A DNA stretch of 64,000 bases from Paramoeba atlantica (taxonomy: Eukaryota > Discosea): positions 186,001 through 250,000 of the forward strand of contig CDRNVI010000041.1 in assembly GCA_977017575.1 (NCBI GenBank), in the 5' to 3' direction. The notes below the pieces were generated by a model. The model was not told where the DNA came from. It saw only the letters and a program-made list of their open reading frames with translations, and did no database searches. Made by a program: the position numbers and the translations under genes. Shown in pieces: positions 1 through 8,598 of this stretch. Position 1 is the stretch's first letter. Each line of letters starts with the position of its first letter.

Positions 1-780
1 CAATCGACACGTCCCGTTCAAAAGCCTAAACCTCATACGTGTGGTTCTTGCTACGGTGCAGAGTCGAACGATTTACAGTGCTGTGAGAGTTGTGAGGACA
101 TAATCCGCGCATATCTCACGAAAGGGTGGATGCCACTTCCTTTGGAACACTACTCACAGTGTGTGACCGAGGTACCGTACACCCACGAGGGCTCCGGTTG
201 TCGCGTCTCGGCTTGCATACCCGTGACACTCCCGAAAGGGAGCCTTCGCATTCACTCGGGACCGATGCGATCGGTAGCGGGTATCACCGTACTGGACGCT
301 CAACTTCATACAAACAACCAACCTGAAAGAGAGGCTCGACCCGATGTGGATGTTCGTCACTCGTTTCACCACCTGAGTTTTGGGGATACGCCAGACACAG
401 TGGCATCCACCATCTCGGGATTTGTTACCCCTGAGTCAGGCCATTCGTATGTGCATCACTATATTCTGCAAGCCGTACGCACGATGTTATGCAACCGCAA
501 CGGTACGGTGTGGAATCACACACAGTACAGTGTAGCGAGGCATGTAAAAGAAATAACGGAGCAGGCACCTCACATTCCTGGAGTTTACCTAAGCTATGAA
601 TTTAGTCCACTACTTCTTCGCGTTACGCAACGCTCGCCGTACCGTAGCATATTCCACTTTCTGCTGTATCTTAGTTCAATTGCTGCCGGGGTTTATGTCG
701 CATTGTCTGTGGTTGAATCTTTGTGTCATTATGGAATGCATCACTGGCGCAAAAAAGCCCAAATTGGGAAGCAAGCCTGA
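1..780 (+). CDS. ERV46/ERGIC3-type ER-Golgi cargo receptor, C-terminal part
   Basis: The reading frame is open from base 1, so the true start lies outside the window. Members of this family cycle in COPII/COPI vesicles between ER and Golgi and help sort cargo. The visible part begins in the lumenal domain with a cysteine cluster (CGSC, then CCESCED, as in ERV46 CC.SCEDV.EAY) and continues with GCRV, an FHHLSFGD segment, NQYSV-like TQYSVARH and the PGVYLSYEFSPL motif that precedes the last membrane span. A C-terminal hydrophobic helix (about 20 residues, FHFLLYLSSIAAGVYVALSV) and a short basic cytosolic tail (HHWRKKAQIGK) end the protein, as in the family. The internal ATG at 130 is not the start, because conserved cysteines lie upstream of it in frame. 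ERV41/ERGIC2 is the closest alternative, but the cysteine cluster favours ERV46. Confidence 0.85.
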   Translation, partial: QSTRPVQKPKPHTCGSCYGAESNDLQCCESCEDIIRAYLTKGWMPLPLEHYSQCVTEVPYTHEGSGCRVSACIPVTLPKGSLRIHSGPMRSVAGITVLDAQLHTNNQPEREARPDVDVRHSFHHLSFGDTPDTVASTISGFVTPESGHSYVHHYILQAVRTMLCNRNGTVWNHTQYSVARHVKEITEQAPHIPGVYLSYEFSPLLLRVTQRSPYRSIFHFLLYLSSIAAGVYVALSVVESLCHYGMHHWRKKAQIGKQA

Positions 781-1007
781 CCGAGACTGATATAGAATTA
801 TGAAGCTACTCCCCACTTCTTATAGACATGCTTTCTATAAACCAATTCACTTATGACGACAAAAGGTTTAAGCTGTCTTTCATGATATAGCTACTTTGTA
901 GTTACATTGCGTATTTCTTCCATGAAAGATTTTAAGCTTTGACACCTAAGGATTTTACTACAAAGGGATTTGATAGCAAGAGCAAACTACACATTTACAG
1001 AACTTAT

Positions 1008-1406
1008 ATGACTTCAGAAGATTCTTTGCCTAATCAACCTAATGGGCTTCCTATATCTAGCGTAAGATGGAATGAACACATGAGTCAGAACGAGATCGAT
1101 CGAGTTCATCCTCCCGCTTCGACGCAGGAAATGCTGGTCCAGCAAGAAGCACAGATTGAATCTCTTGGCGGGGGTGTACAGCGAGTACGTGAGGCAGCCG
1201 AGGATATTCGCTTCGCTTTAGAAGAGGATGAAGGAGCAAGAAAAGATCTTGAAGGCTCTTTAGATAAATTAATGTCCAAGGTACAAGCTCTGAATCTTCG
1301 AGTGAGCAAGTTTCTTAGTCGGCAATCGACGAAAACGAAGCTAGTTTGTATCATTATTGGTATATTAATACTTACTTTGCTTTTGATTTTTGCTTTACTA
1401 GTCTGA
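1008..1406 (+). CDS. Qc-SNARE-like tail-anchored protein (syntaxin 6/8 type)
   Basis: The protein is 132 residues with a single hydrophobic C-terminal anchor of about 20 residues and almost nothing behind it, as in tail-anchored SNAREs. The helix before it (about residues 50-105) has the heptad pattern of a Qc SNARE motif, starting at QQEAQIESLGGGV and ending next to the membrane at a basic SRQSTKTK stretch. The central zero-layer position, normally Gln, appears to be Asp (LEEDEGARKDL against the usual LEEQ..ML). SNAREs of this class drive fusion at Golgi or endosomes; the exact compartment cannot be read from the sequence. The ATG at 1008 is the first in frame and lies 8 bases after an AG (acatttacag) that could be a trans-splice acceptor. 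A BET1-like Qc-SNARE is an alternative. Confidence 0.6.
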   Translation: MTSEDSLPNQPNGLPISSVRWNEHMSQNEIDRVHPPASTQEMLVQQEAQIESLGGGVQRVREAAEDIRFALEEDEGARKDLEGSLDKLMSKVQALNLRVSKFLSRQSTKTKLVCIIIGILILTLLLIFALLV

Positions 1407-1932
1407 CATTTGCGTAAACGGTTTATCTATCACTGCATACTAATCTGTACTTGCACAAGCCGCATAAAATGTGAGATGCAGGAATGGTCAGTAAAGCTCT
1501 AACATGATCTTTTTTGACTCAATCCTCGCTATAATGGAGACGTCGTGACCGCACGCATTTAATTGGTGCTTACACACTTACATTGTATGATCAGACATAA
1601 CGAAATCATAAATAGTCAGCGCAAGATAATATAATTGTCTTCCTAGGTAATATCATCTTTCAAGATAATATTATCTAGTACATGCAGTATTTTCATCATG
1701 TAGTTCTACATGTATCTTCCTCACGCTTCAATGCTATTAATTATCAACAAAGCGACGCCGGGCTTGGAACCGGTATCTAGCGTGTTTACGTAGGTGGTAA
1801 TAATGCATGTTTTACACACTGTATGTACTACTCTACATAAGACGATTGACTACCTAAGAAGGCTACATAAGAAAGATTGAACATTGACTCTTAAGCATTA
1901 TCAATTCATTGTATTCTCTACTTTTTTGGAGC
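1407..1932. other. Intergenic stretch without a recognisable gene
   Basis: There is no convincing coding frame. AT-rich sequence holds several AAGATAATAT-like words near 1620-1680. A GC-rich motif at 1754-1786 recurs near 45,682 (listed separately). A pyrimidine run and AG just before 1933 can serve the next gene as splice acceptor. Confidence 0.6.
1754..1786. repeat. Dispersed 33-base GC-rich motif, copy 1 (copy 2 at 45,682-45,714)
   Basis: GACGCCGGGCTTGGAACCGG followed by TATCTAGCGTGTTT recurs at 45,682-45,714 with a handful of mismatches, while the surroundings differ. The reverse complement has CCGG-TTCCAAGC-CCGG, which resembles a tRNA T-arm. It may be a remnant of a tRNA-derived repeat. 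Confidence 0.5.
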
Positions 1933-2640
1933 ATGAGCTTATTGGACCAATTTCAAGTTCCTGTCAAAAAAACAGAGTCGAACAGCATGCACTTAACATT
2001 TTCATTGAAGCTCAAAAAAGTATTACGTGGCGCATATAATGCGGCAGTAGAGGAAAGCTGCATACCATTTACTCAGAATTCGACTAAGTGTGAAGGAAAA
2101 GATAGGCATTTTAACGTGCAGATGCAAAGGGCTCCATACGTATCTGTCACTGATGTTCTGGAAGAGTGGTATGAACAAATGATACGACAAGCTGAAGCTT
2201 GCACAATTCGCAGTGTTATATGTTTCTTGAAGGAACTTTTGTTCTTTACGCTTCCCAATTCTTTGGCAAGCACGTCGGCTGAACAAAGATATTTTGCAAG
2301 TTTCATTGACACTACCCATTTACATACAGCACGGCACGGTCAAAGTAAGTCACAAAAAGGGGAGAAACACAAAAGAAGCGTAGACAAGGACATGAGTTCC
2401 GAAGCACAAGAATACAAGTGTAGCGTTGAGGCAGAGAAAGTGGCGACACTTGCTCCCGTTGAGTATCTTGTTCGCTTAATCTCCCTTCTGCCCCATATTC
2501 TAAAGAAGTACGCCTCTTTTTATGGTACTCTACCCGTCGGCACGCACTCAGGTCTAGAGCAGTGTTTGCAGTCACTATTAGATTATCTGGGGACAAGCGT
2601 CCAATTTTTGTCTCGGGATAAATATCAGGATATTAGTTAA
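1933..2640 (+). CDS. MRG-domain protein (EAF3/MRG15 relative)
   Basis: The product is 235 residues. MRG domains tether subunits of NuA4/TIP60 acetyltransferase and SIN3 deacetylase complexes to chromatin. The family pattern is visible from about residue 20: LKKVLRGAYNAAV (MRG: L+..L..D...V), a helix VTDVLEEWYEQM (MRG: V..IL..Y), FFTLPNSL...EQRYFASF (F...L...L....E..QY), then APVEYLVRLISLLPHIL (G.EHLLRL.V.LP.LL) and a final helix LEQCLQSLLDYLGTSVQFL. No chromodomain precedes it, so it resembles an MRGBP-binding MRG-only protein rather than full MRG15. A charged insert (about residues 135-170) interrupts the domain. The ATG at 1933 follows tactcttttttggag, a good trans-splice acceptor. Divergence is high, so the assignment is by pattern. 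Confidence 0.6.
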   Translation: MSLLDQFQVPVKKTESNSMHLTFSLKLKKVLRGAYNAAVEESCIPFTQNSTKCEGKDRHFNVQMQRAPYVSVTDVLEEWYEQMIRQAEACTIRSVICFLKELLFFTLPNSLASTSAEQRYFASFIDTTHLHTARHGQSKSQKGEKHKRSVDKDMSSEAQEYKCSVEAEKVATLAPVEYLVRLISLLPHILKKYASFYGTLPVGTHSGLEQCLQSLLDYLGTSVQFLSRDKYQDIS

Positions 2641-2840
2641 GGCGAATGACCTTGTGTTTGTTTTTGGTGCTACTTCTTCAGCTTTCCAAAAAGCAAAAAA
2701 CTCTCATAAAAATAGTACTGTATCAAAAATCGGTGGATTCTCAGCCGTTTGATTGATCAGCATCACAATGCCTTTTTCTGGAGCTCTGGACGTCGGCTGT
2801 ATTTCCCCGAATGATCAGAACATGCCCCCACTATTCGAAA

Positions 2841-3160
2841 AATATGCTATTAAACCCTGTTCCGGGTTAATGTGCCTATAGCCAATTATTGTACCGGCGG
2901 GGGCACAATAAGTCGGAACGACCGCTATTATTGTGCCCCCCCGACAGAAAAGAGGTGACCAAGCAGTTTTCGCCACTGCTGCCGACCAGGCACGTACGAT
3001 ATTGCGGTAGTCAAAGCACTATTTAAGTCAAAAAAATCACCACATAGCTTGCACTTTTCAGAGGTATTTTTGTCCATGATAGTAAACCCTTTTATGATGG
3101 CTAGTTATTGTGCCGGGGGGGGGGGGCACAATAACCCGGAATGCTGGTAGTAAATATGCC
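2841..3160. mobile_element. Short inverted-repeat (MITE-like) element with G-run ends
   Basis: The outer sequences read AATATG...CCGGGTTAATGTGCC on the left and GGCACAATAACCCGG...AAATATGCC on the right, which are imperfect inverted repeats. TTATTGTGCC or its complement next to a run of 5 to 13 G or C occurs four times (near 2893, 2911, 2931 and 3105). No coding frame lies inside. It looks like a non-autonomous foldback or MITE element; exact borders are uncertain. Confidence 0.5.
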
Positions 3161-3788
3161 ATCAATAAATCTTACACGAAATCAGATCATTTTGCTGGCC
3201 ATGATAGAATGTGAACTTGTGTTAGTAATCCCCCATTTCTCTATATGGCTATTTACATGTGAATAGAACTCGAATAAACATACTTGAATTTATATTCTAA
3301 TTATATTTGTAGGACTATTATTCCCATATTTACAAGTGATAAAATTTTGAACATGTATTTAAAACCCATTCGTAAGTATATTGAGTGGAAGGCCTATATT
3401 AGGAAACGGCCGTATTTTATTTATAAGAATGTTTATCTACAAGAAGTGGAAACTGGTGTGTTTTCGAATATAAAAGTGCGTTTATTTAGAATCCAAGTTT
3501 CTTAATATTCTTTTCTATACTACATTATATCAATGCCAAATTGGGTTCTAAATACAGTCCAGGTATTGGTTTCCCCCCCCAGGCTCCTGAGCACACCGTA
3601 AGAGCTTTTGACCTAATTCCTTCGGCATTCAACAGATCTCGAAAAAGTAGAGCGTTTCCCGTCGTTTGTTTGCCCATCACCCCCCCTGGGTTCTGGGTGG
3701 GTGTGATCAAAGATGGCAAATTTCAAAAAAAAGAAAATGTTTTTGAAGGGAGGTAAAAAATGACAAAAAAGGTGTATGAATTCCTATA
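3161..3788. other. Intergenic stretch next to the transposon remnant, no supported gene
   Basis: Two short frames (3284-3505 and 3541-3756, the first without an ATG start) look like chance. G/C homopolymers near 3575 and 3680 resemble decayed ends of the same kind of element, but no clean terminal repeat is visible. Confidence 0.5.
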
Positions 3789-4250
3789 TTAATACCCACA
3801 ATGGTCTCCTTGAACGCTCTGCACTATTCGCAAGCGTTTAGGTACTGAATTTATGCAATTTAAGACTTGGCGTCGATAAGGATGACGCTTAAGCATCATG
3901 AAGGCTTTCTTTATTGCCTTCCGGAGCTGTGTTTCAGTCTCTGGCTTCAGAATTTCTTTTACAATTCGGTCCATTATTGACCAAACATTCTCGATCGGAT
4001 TGAGCTCAGGAGAGAGTGCTGGCCACTCCAATCGAGTAATTCCTTTTTCGAAAAGGACACGCTTCGTTTTGTTATGCGTGGCCGCATTGTCCATTTGCAC
4101 AATCGCTTGTTCTCTATTTTCAACTAAATATTCAAGAATACCCCCCCTTTTTGAAAAACACTCAACAAGAATCGTTTCACCCTTCACGGAACTTGCATCC
4201 CTAATTTTTTTATGTATTCCACCAGAGGGCTATGTGAGAGCTCTCGAATG
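3789..4250 (-). pseudogene. DDE transposase, C-terminal half
   Basis: The minus-strand frame reads GIHKKIRDASSVKGETILVE before the ATG at 4187 and then 132 residues. It contains the second and third catalytic acids: VQMDNAATHN (D) and SPELNPIENVWS (E), with 32 residues between D and E, shorter than the 34 of Tc1. The N-terminal DNA-binding domain and the segment with the first catalytic Asp are missing, so it cannot encode an active enzyme. The ending HPYRRQVLNCINSVPKRL is typical of the superfamily's tail. Confidence 0.8.
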
Positions 4251-4321
4251 CGCTATTATTTTCTAAAATTGGCCATGTATTAAAATTTTTAGATCCCCCC
4301 AGAGCGAGCTAATCCCCCCTG
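3789..4321 (-). mobile_element. Truncated Tc1/mariner-superfamily transposon
   Basis: One terminus is preserved: on the minus strand the element begins CAGGGGGGATTAGCTCGCTC at 4321 and abuts a TA dinucleotide (4322-4323). The same end, about 90 bases long, occurs at 42,108-42,200, also next to TA; this supports it as a terminal inverted repeat. The inside holds the C-terminal half of a DDE transposase. The opposite terminus was not found, so the copy is 5'-deleted and lacks its far end. Confidence 0.75.
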
Positions 4322-4422
4322 TATCTTGTCATTTAAAAGGCACTACAAACTTGCTTCTGATTTTTTAGCGGATATCATGGCATAGGGGATTGTTTTTTAT
4401 AGTCCGAGTACACCACTTATCT

Positions 4423-5208
4423 ATGTCCAATAAGCTTAGTGTCCTCTTTGCCAAAACAGATAAAAAGAAGGCCAAGGCCGGCGTTGGAGATTCAGTGACC
4501 CGTAGAGATGCTTTTTCAGGTGAGTCGTCTTTTTCACAATCCAGTGTATCGATACACCTTGACGAACCTTCTGATATTCAGGTTATTGAAAAGGAAGCTG
4601 TACATTCTCCAATTGAGCATGCAAGCCCCAGTGATAGTGAGCCTCTGGATGATGTTATATCCGCATTGCAAGTCGACTCTGGTCCTAAGCTCTTTCGTGC
4701 TCGTGGTGGTCAAACCTCTGAGGCCCGCATGGACGCTATAAATTGGCCTGCATTGGGCTACACAGAAAGTAGGGCAAACAAACCTAAGAACATACGAAAG
4801 AATGAGGGAAATCAGATGAGAAACGCTTCTGGGACTGACGCAGAGCTCGTGCTATCTCGAACCCTCCAAGAAGAGCTGAGATATGATTCACCTGTAGGGG
4901 TTCAAGAGGGAAAAACCCACATCACAGCCCCTGTTGTATCCCCATCGGGGTCTGCTAAAGGAAAGTATGTGCCACCTAGCCAGAGACAGTCAGGAAATAA
5001 TACCGGAGCAATTGAATCGGCGAGCTGTGATAAAAACGAATATGCAAAGAAAAGGGCATCTCTTTCAGCAGAACACGGGACCAAACACCAGGAAAATGTA
5101 TCTGCTTTACCATTAAACTTAAAGTTGGCGTCCAATGATTCTACTTCGGGATCAGGACGTCCGAAGTATATTTCTCCAAGTCAAAGGCAAGTGACACAAC
5201 ATCTCTAG
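4423..5208 (+). CDS. CDV3-like disordered protein
   Basis: The product is 261 residues, mostly polar and low in hydrophobic segments. The N-terminus LSVLFAKTDKKKAKA matches the CDV3 opening (L..FFAK.DKKKKK). A mid-protein NWPALG resembles the FPSL peptide of that family, and KYVPPSQRQ (about residue 182) and KYISPSQRQ (near the end) resemble its Y.PP..R motif, here duplicated. The role of CDV3 is poorly known; cytosolic RNA-related functions have been suggested. The ATG at 4423 was chosen because the conserved motif starts right after it and an AG after tgttttttat lies 22 bases upstream. Support rests on short motifs in a disordered protein, so confidence is moderate. Confidence 0.5.
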   Translation: MSNKLSVLFAKTDKKKAKAGVGDSVTRRDAFSGESSFSQSSVSIHLDEPSDIQVIEKEAVHSPIEHASPSDSEPLDDVISALQVDSGPKLFRARGGQTSEARMDAINWPALGYTESRANKPKNIRKNEGNQMRNASGTDAELVLSRTLQEELRYDSPVGVQEGKTHITAPVVSPSGSAKGKYVPPSQRQSGNNTGAIESASCDKNEYAKKRASLSAEHGTKHQENVSALPLNLKLASNDSTSGSGRPKYISPSQRQVTQHL

Positions 5209-5410
5209 AAGGCGCACTTGCTTTTCACGAGTTTATTCTGCGCACCATGGGCTTATAGACTTTACTTGTATCTGATTTCCTATGTCGATTCAACATAGAA
5301 CATTGTCCACGGACAGAATCCCCTACACACATACATGAGTTTTTATTACATTTCTCGCATTACAAGAATAATAGCTTCTTTTCGGATCACTTGTTAGCCA
5401 ATATTTGTCT

Positions 5411-5990
5411 GGTTACACAACTACTGCGCTACCCTTGATTATTGCGGTGGTTGTATAACTACCGCTCTACCCTCGATTATTGCAAAAAAAGTAAACAAAA
5501 ACAGTGAAAATATAAAGAGAAACACAGTAATATAATAGTCTATTATAGAAGAAAAAAATATAAAAGGGGGCTCCGGTGATCCAAAATTGAAAAAAAAATT
5601 GAAAAAAATGGGGGGTCTAGGGGGGGTCCACGGGGGGGGCATACATCGCGAATTTTTTCCGAATTTTTTGCTTTTCGAAATCAAGCGCGGGGAAGTGGTA
5701 GAGTAGGCTGCGGCGATAATTTTCCACCCCCCCCCTGGGGGTACCACCCCCTGGTACGCGCAGGAGGGGTCCGACAAGGTCAAAAATTCCGAAATTTTTG
5801 GGGTGACCAAAAAAAAAATTGACCCGAAAAAAGGTAAAAATAATATTTTTCCAAAGTCGACTCCTAAAACGCGTTTTAAGAGGTATGGACCTCAGCTACC
5901 ATTCTACGACGTTTTTTTCGTCAGATTCGCCTCCTTCCCCTACTGGCAACGCATCAAAAACGGCCCAATTCGGGTTGAAATTTAAAAAAC
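5411..5990 (-). repeat. HPR repeat, subfamily A, partial copy
   Basis: It starts at 5442 with the HPR right end in reverse (TTGCGGTGGTTGTATAACTA, then CCGCTC), preceded by a degraded second copy of the same end (5411-5440). It continues through the G-run block (5620-5640) and the CGTCAGATTCGCCTCC section shared with 39,400-41,040, and stops near 5990 without the palindromic left end. No gene lies in it. Confidence 0.75.
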
Positions 5991-6046
5991 AATCCATTTT
6001 TTAAACACTACCCCCCTATCCCACCGTTGCCTCGGTAACCCCCCTC

Positions 6047-6102
6047 ATTAGAGGTGCTTTTTAAGCAACGTTTAAGAGCGTTGCTTAAAAAGCACCGCTA
6101 AT
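6047..6102. repeat. 24-base inverted repeat (hairpin)
   Basis: The arms ATTAGAGGTGCTTTTTAAGC AACG (6047-6070) and its complement at 6079-6102 differ at one position and are separated by 8 bases. It sits between two C-run tracts and may be the core of a decayed foldback element. Confidence 0.75.
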
Positions 6103-6106
6103 GAAA

Positions 6107-6166
6107 GCAGTAACAAAACCTTCAGCGCAGTAAGAAAAGAAGAGCGCAGTAACAAAACCTTCAACG
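6107..6166. repeat. Two direct copies of a 21-base motif
   Basis: GCAGTAACAAAACCTTCAGC at 6107 recurs with one change at 6146-6166. It follows directly on the hairpin. Confidence 0.6.
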
Positions 6167-6841
6167 TCAAGCAAACGCGTTTCACGAAACGACTAAAATA
6201 GAAAAAATATTTGTTTACTGCTACCCTCCACGCATTCGTCGTAGCTCAACCCCCCCTACTTAGATGATAGAAACCTGTCAAGTTTGGCTGATTTTTGGCT
6301 TTACTATTGATTTTTTACCGTTCGGTTTTTTGTCATTTACCATTTAGTTTTTACCATTTAATTTTCTTTCGTAATAGTAAAGATTTTCGATGAATTATTT
6401 TTTGAATTTTTGGTACCACCCACTTACACGGTACATACTTACACGGTACATACTTACATAGGGCCGTTTGACTAAAACCTGCGGCACTATAAGTGGGGGG
6501 CACAGTATATCGCTTTGCAGGGTAAAGTATTTATGCCTAAATTCAAATATCAATCTTTATGATGAATTGGACAAACTAAGAAGACGAGTCTAATGTGTTA
6601 CACATACACATATGACGTATCATTGAGTCCATCGGCTACCAATGACTGATTTTAATAAACAAAGTATACTTGATGTGATACATATTTTTCATCTTTACTA
6701 TCTACCTGAAACTTTTCACCTCGTAACACGGTAGCTGACTACGTTTTAAACCGTTTAGAATCCTATACTCTTCCCTATAAACTTCGCTCCTTTTTTTCAC
6801 CCTATCTTTCCCTTTCTCTCTCTGTCTCCCTCCCCTTTCCC
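6167..6841. other. AT-rich intergenic stretch upstream of eIF4E
   Basis: I see no gene. A 15-base unit (CTTACACGGTACATA) is repeated about 2.7 times at 6422-6458. From 6780 the sequence becomes a long pyrimidine tract (tttttttcaccctatctttc and onward) that runs into the eIF4E start and may act as its trans-splicing signal, although no AG lies between the tract and the ATG. Confidence 0.5.
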
Positions 6842-7513
6842 ATGACCCTCTCCCCCCCTCCCCCCTCCCCAACAAACCCAACACAACCACAACCCCCACC
6901 ACCCCAGCCCCCCTCCCCCCACCCCCCTCCCTCCCTCTCCCCCCTCCCCCCTCTCCCCCTCCAACACCCCCTCCCCTTCCCCTGTACCCTCTGGCACCAC
7001 CACCGACCCCCGCTCGTACCCCCCAACACCCCCTCCCCTATCTCCTCATCCTCTCCCCCCCCCTCCTCCCACGACTTCCTCCACCACCTCCACCCCCTGC
7101 TCGACCTCCACACCGTCGAGCAGTTCTGGTCCCTCCACCCCCGGCTGCTCCCCCCCTCCCGCCTCCCCTGCGGCACCGACCGCTTCGTGTTCGCCCAGCA
7201 CGTCCCGCCGACGTGGGAGCACGAGCGCAACCGCCGCGGGGGGGAGTACGTGTGGCGCGTGGCCAAGGGGCACACCGACCGCGCGTGGGAGGCCGCGCTG
7301 GTGGGGTTCCTGCGGCACGGGCTCGGGGCGCGCCCCGGGGAGGTGTGCGGGGTGGGGGTGTCGGTGCGGCGGCGGGTGGATGTGGTGCGGGTGTGGGTGG
7401 GGTCGGGGGACGCGGTGGGGAGGGTGGTGGAGGGGATGCGGGGGGAGGGGGGGTGGGCGAGGGAGGCGGTGGTGTCGGAGGAGTTTAAGAGGCACAGGGT
7501 GGAGGGAGGTTAG
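6842..7513 (+). CDS. Translation initiation factor eIF4E family (cap-binding)
   Basis: The product is 223 residues. eIF4E binds the mRNA 5' cap and recruits the ribosome. The family core is clear from about residue 90: TVEQFWSLHPRLLPPSRLP (eIF4E: VE.FW.L.....PS.L), PTWEHERNRRGGEYVWRV (P.WED..N..GG+W) with the cap-stacking Trp, an amphipathic ALVGFLRHGLG helix and VCGVGVSVRRRVDVVRVWVG (V.G.V.NVR...D.I.+W). The upstream HPLPFPCTLWHHH resembles HPL...W.LW, but the usual first cap-stacking Trp after it is not evident; the segment is replaced by a Pro/Ser-rich stretch. Base use is extreme: C-rich on the + strand up to about 7190 and G-rich after it. The first 60 residues are nearly all Pro, Ser, Thr and Leu and could be partly untranslated leader. 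Confidence 0.8.
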   Translation: MTLSPPPPSPTNPTQPQPPPPQPPSPHPPPSLSPLPPLPLQHPLPFPCTLWHHHRPPLVPPNTPSPISSSSPPPSSHDFLHHLHPLLDLHTVEQFWSLHPRLLPPSRLPCGTDRFVFAQHVPPTWEHERNRRGGEYVWRVAKGHTDRAWEAALVGFLRHGLGARPGEVCGVGVSVRRRVDVVRVWVGSGDAVGRVVEGMRGEGGWAREAVVSEEFKRHRVEGG

Positions 7514-7791
7514 GGGGTGTGATGGGGGTGGGGTGGCGGAAGAGAGGAAATGCGGGGGTTTGAAAAGTGAAGAGAGCATGGTGTTGTAGTGTTTTTTCGC
7601 TTATATTGCAGAGATCATGGTGTTGTATGGTTTTTCCCTCAAATTTTCATTCGTTTGGGAACATTTTACCATTTTTTAATCAATGAATCCTTTTATCAAT
7701 ACATTTGTATTTCAAGTTTGGTGTATTTCAATGTATTTCAAGTTTGGTAGGGAGTAAAAAAGCACACGTTTCCTTTTTTTCTTCAAAATAC

Positions 7792-8214
7792 ATGCAACCC
7801 ATTTCCCAGGACACCTACCGACTGGTGTTTCCCTCTGTGGACCCTCAAAAGCTCCGGGCCTGTCGTGAGTGTCGTCTGATCCTCCCCCTCGAGAGCTTTC
7901 GGCGTCAGGGATGCGTGAACTGTAATCTACGGGAAGGAACTGTTGGTATCACCCGGGGTTATAACACACGTATGCTGGAGCGACGTGTTACCTCACACTT
8001 TGATGGAACACTTGCACTGATGAACCCAAAGGGGTCCTGGGTGGCCTCCAGTGTGGGGTTGCAGCAGCAGTGCGCGACTCCCGGGCTCTACGCCATGCGA
8101 CTGCTGACCCAGGATGAGGGAAGCGACAGTGAGAGTGTTGCAGGCTCCAGTGATACGTATGAGGATGAGATGATAGCCGCTTCGGAGGGTGGGGAGGAGG
8201 AAGTCGTTGCGTAG
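7792..8214 (+). CDS. Transcription elongation factor SPT4
   Basis: The product is 140 residues. SPT4 pairs with SPT5 (DSIF) on elongating RNA polymerase II. The zinc ribbon is visible: LRACRECRLILPLESF with C..C, then GCVNCN with C..C about 15 residues later. It is followed by VTSHFDGTLALMNPKGSWVA (family: T..F.G.IA.M.P..SWVA+W) and PGLYAMRLL (GVYA+.V). A 35-residue acidic Ser/Glu-rich tail extends past the usual end. The ATG at 7792 gives the normal length ahead of the zinc site and lies behind a pyrimidine tract (tttccttttttt), though the nearest AG is inside a short AT-rich leader. Confidence 0.9.
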   Translation: MQPISQDTYRLVFPSVDPQKLRACRECRLILPLESFRRQGCVNCNLREGTVGITRGYNTRMLERRVTSHFDGTLALMNPKGSWVASSVGLQQQCATPGLYAMRLLTQDEGSDSESVAGSSDTYEDEMIAASEGGEEEVVA

Positions 8215-8598
8215 AAATACGGACGTTTTTAAGGACACAACTTTAAGTACGCCACAATAACGATATTCCACGACATTCCACCACGTCATATGGTACGTAC
8301 TATGTGGCACTCAAGGTGCAGAAAAGTTCTTTCGAGCTCTGTTTATTCTCCCCGTGTTACGGTGTCGATTTCAAACGTTTTGCACTTCGTTCGAAGATCG
8401 GTAGGATTAGTGTCCCAAGTCATTTATCTGGAGGTTATATCCGGCTTCATGGTGGTATTCGAATTAAAATCTTCACATTCAAGTTCAAGTTTTCTGTAAA
8501 ATTTGCTATCGGTTCAATATATTCGTTACGTGTACAGAGAAATCGCATACTGTATGTAGTTCGAGATCAATCTAAATTACTGTATTTCTTTGATAAAC
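8215..8598. other. Intergenic stretch, no supported gene
   Basis: A frame at 8304-8621 would overlap the start of the next gene and has no recognisable features. The sequence is otherwise unremarkable, with a short pyrimidine tract (tgtatttcttt) before 8599. Confidence 0.5.

Noticed and set aside
130-780. Start of the first gene at the ATG at 130
   Set aside because: The frame is open to base 1 and carries the family's conserved cysteine cluster upstream of that ATG.
3284-3505. Short frame of 73 residues
   Set aside because: Non-ATG start, AT-rich composition and no neighbours or motifs that support it.
7046-7579. Long Pro-rich minus-strand frame opposite eIF4E
   Set aside because: It is a shadow caused by the GC-rich, skewed composition; the + frame has the conserved cap-binding core.
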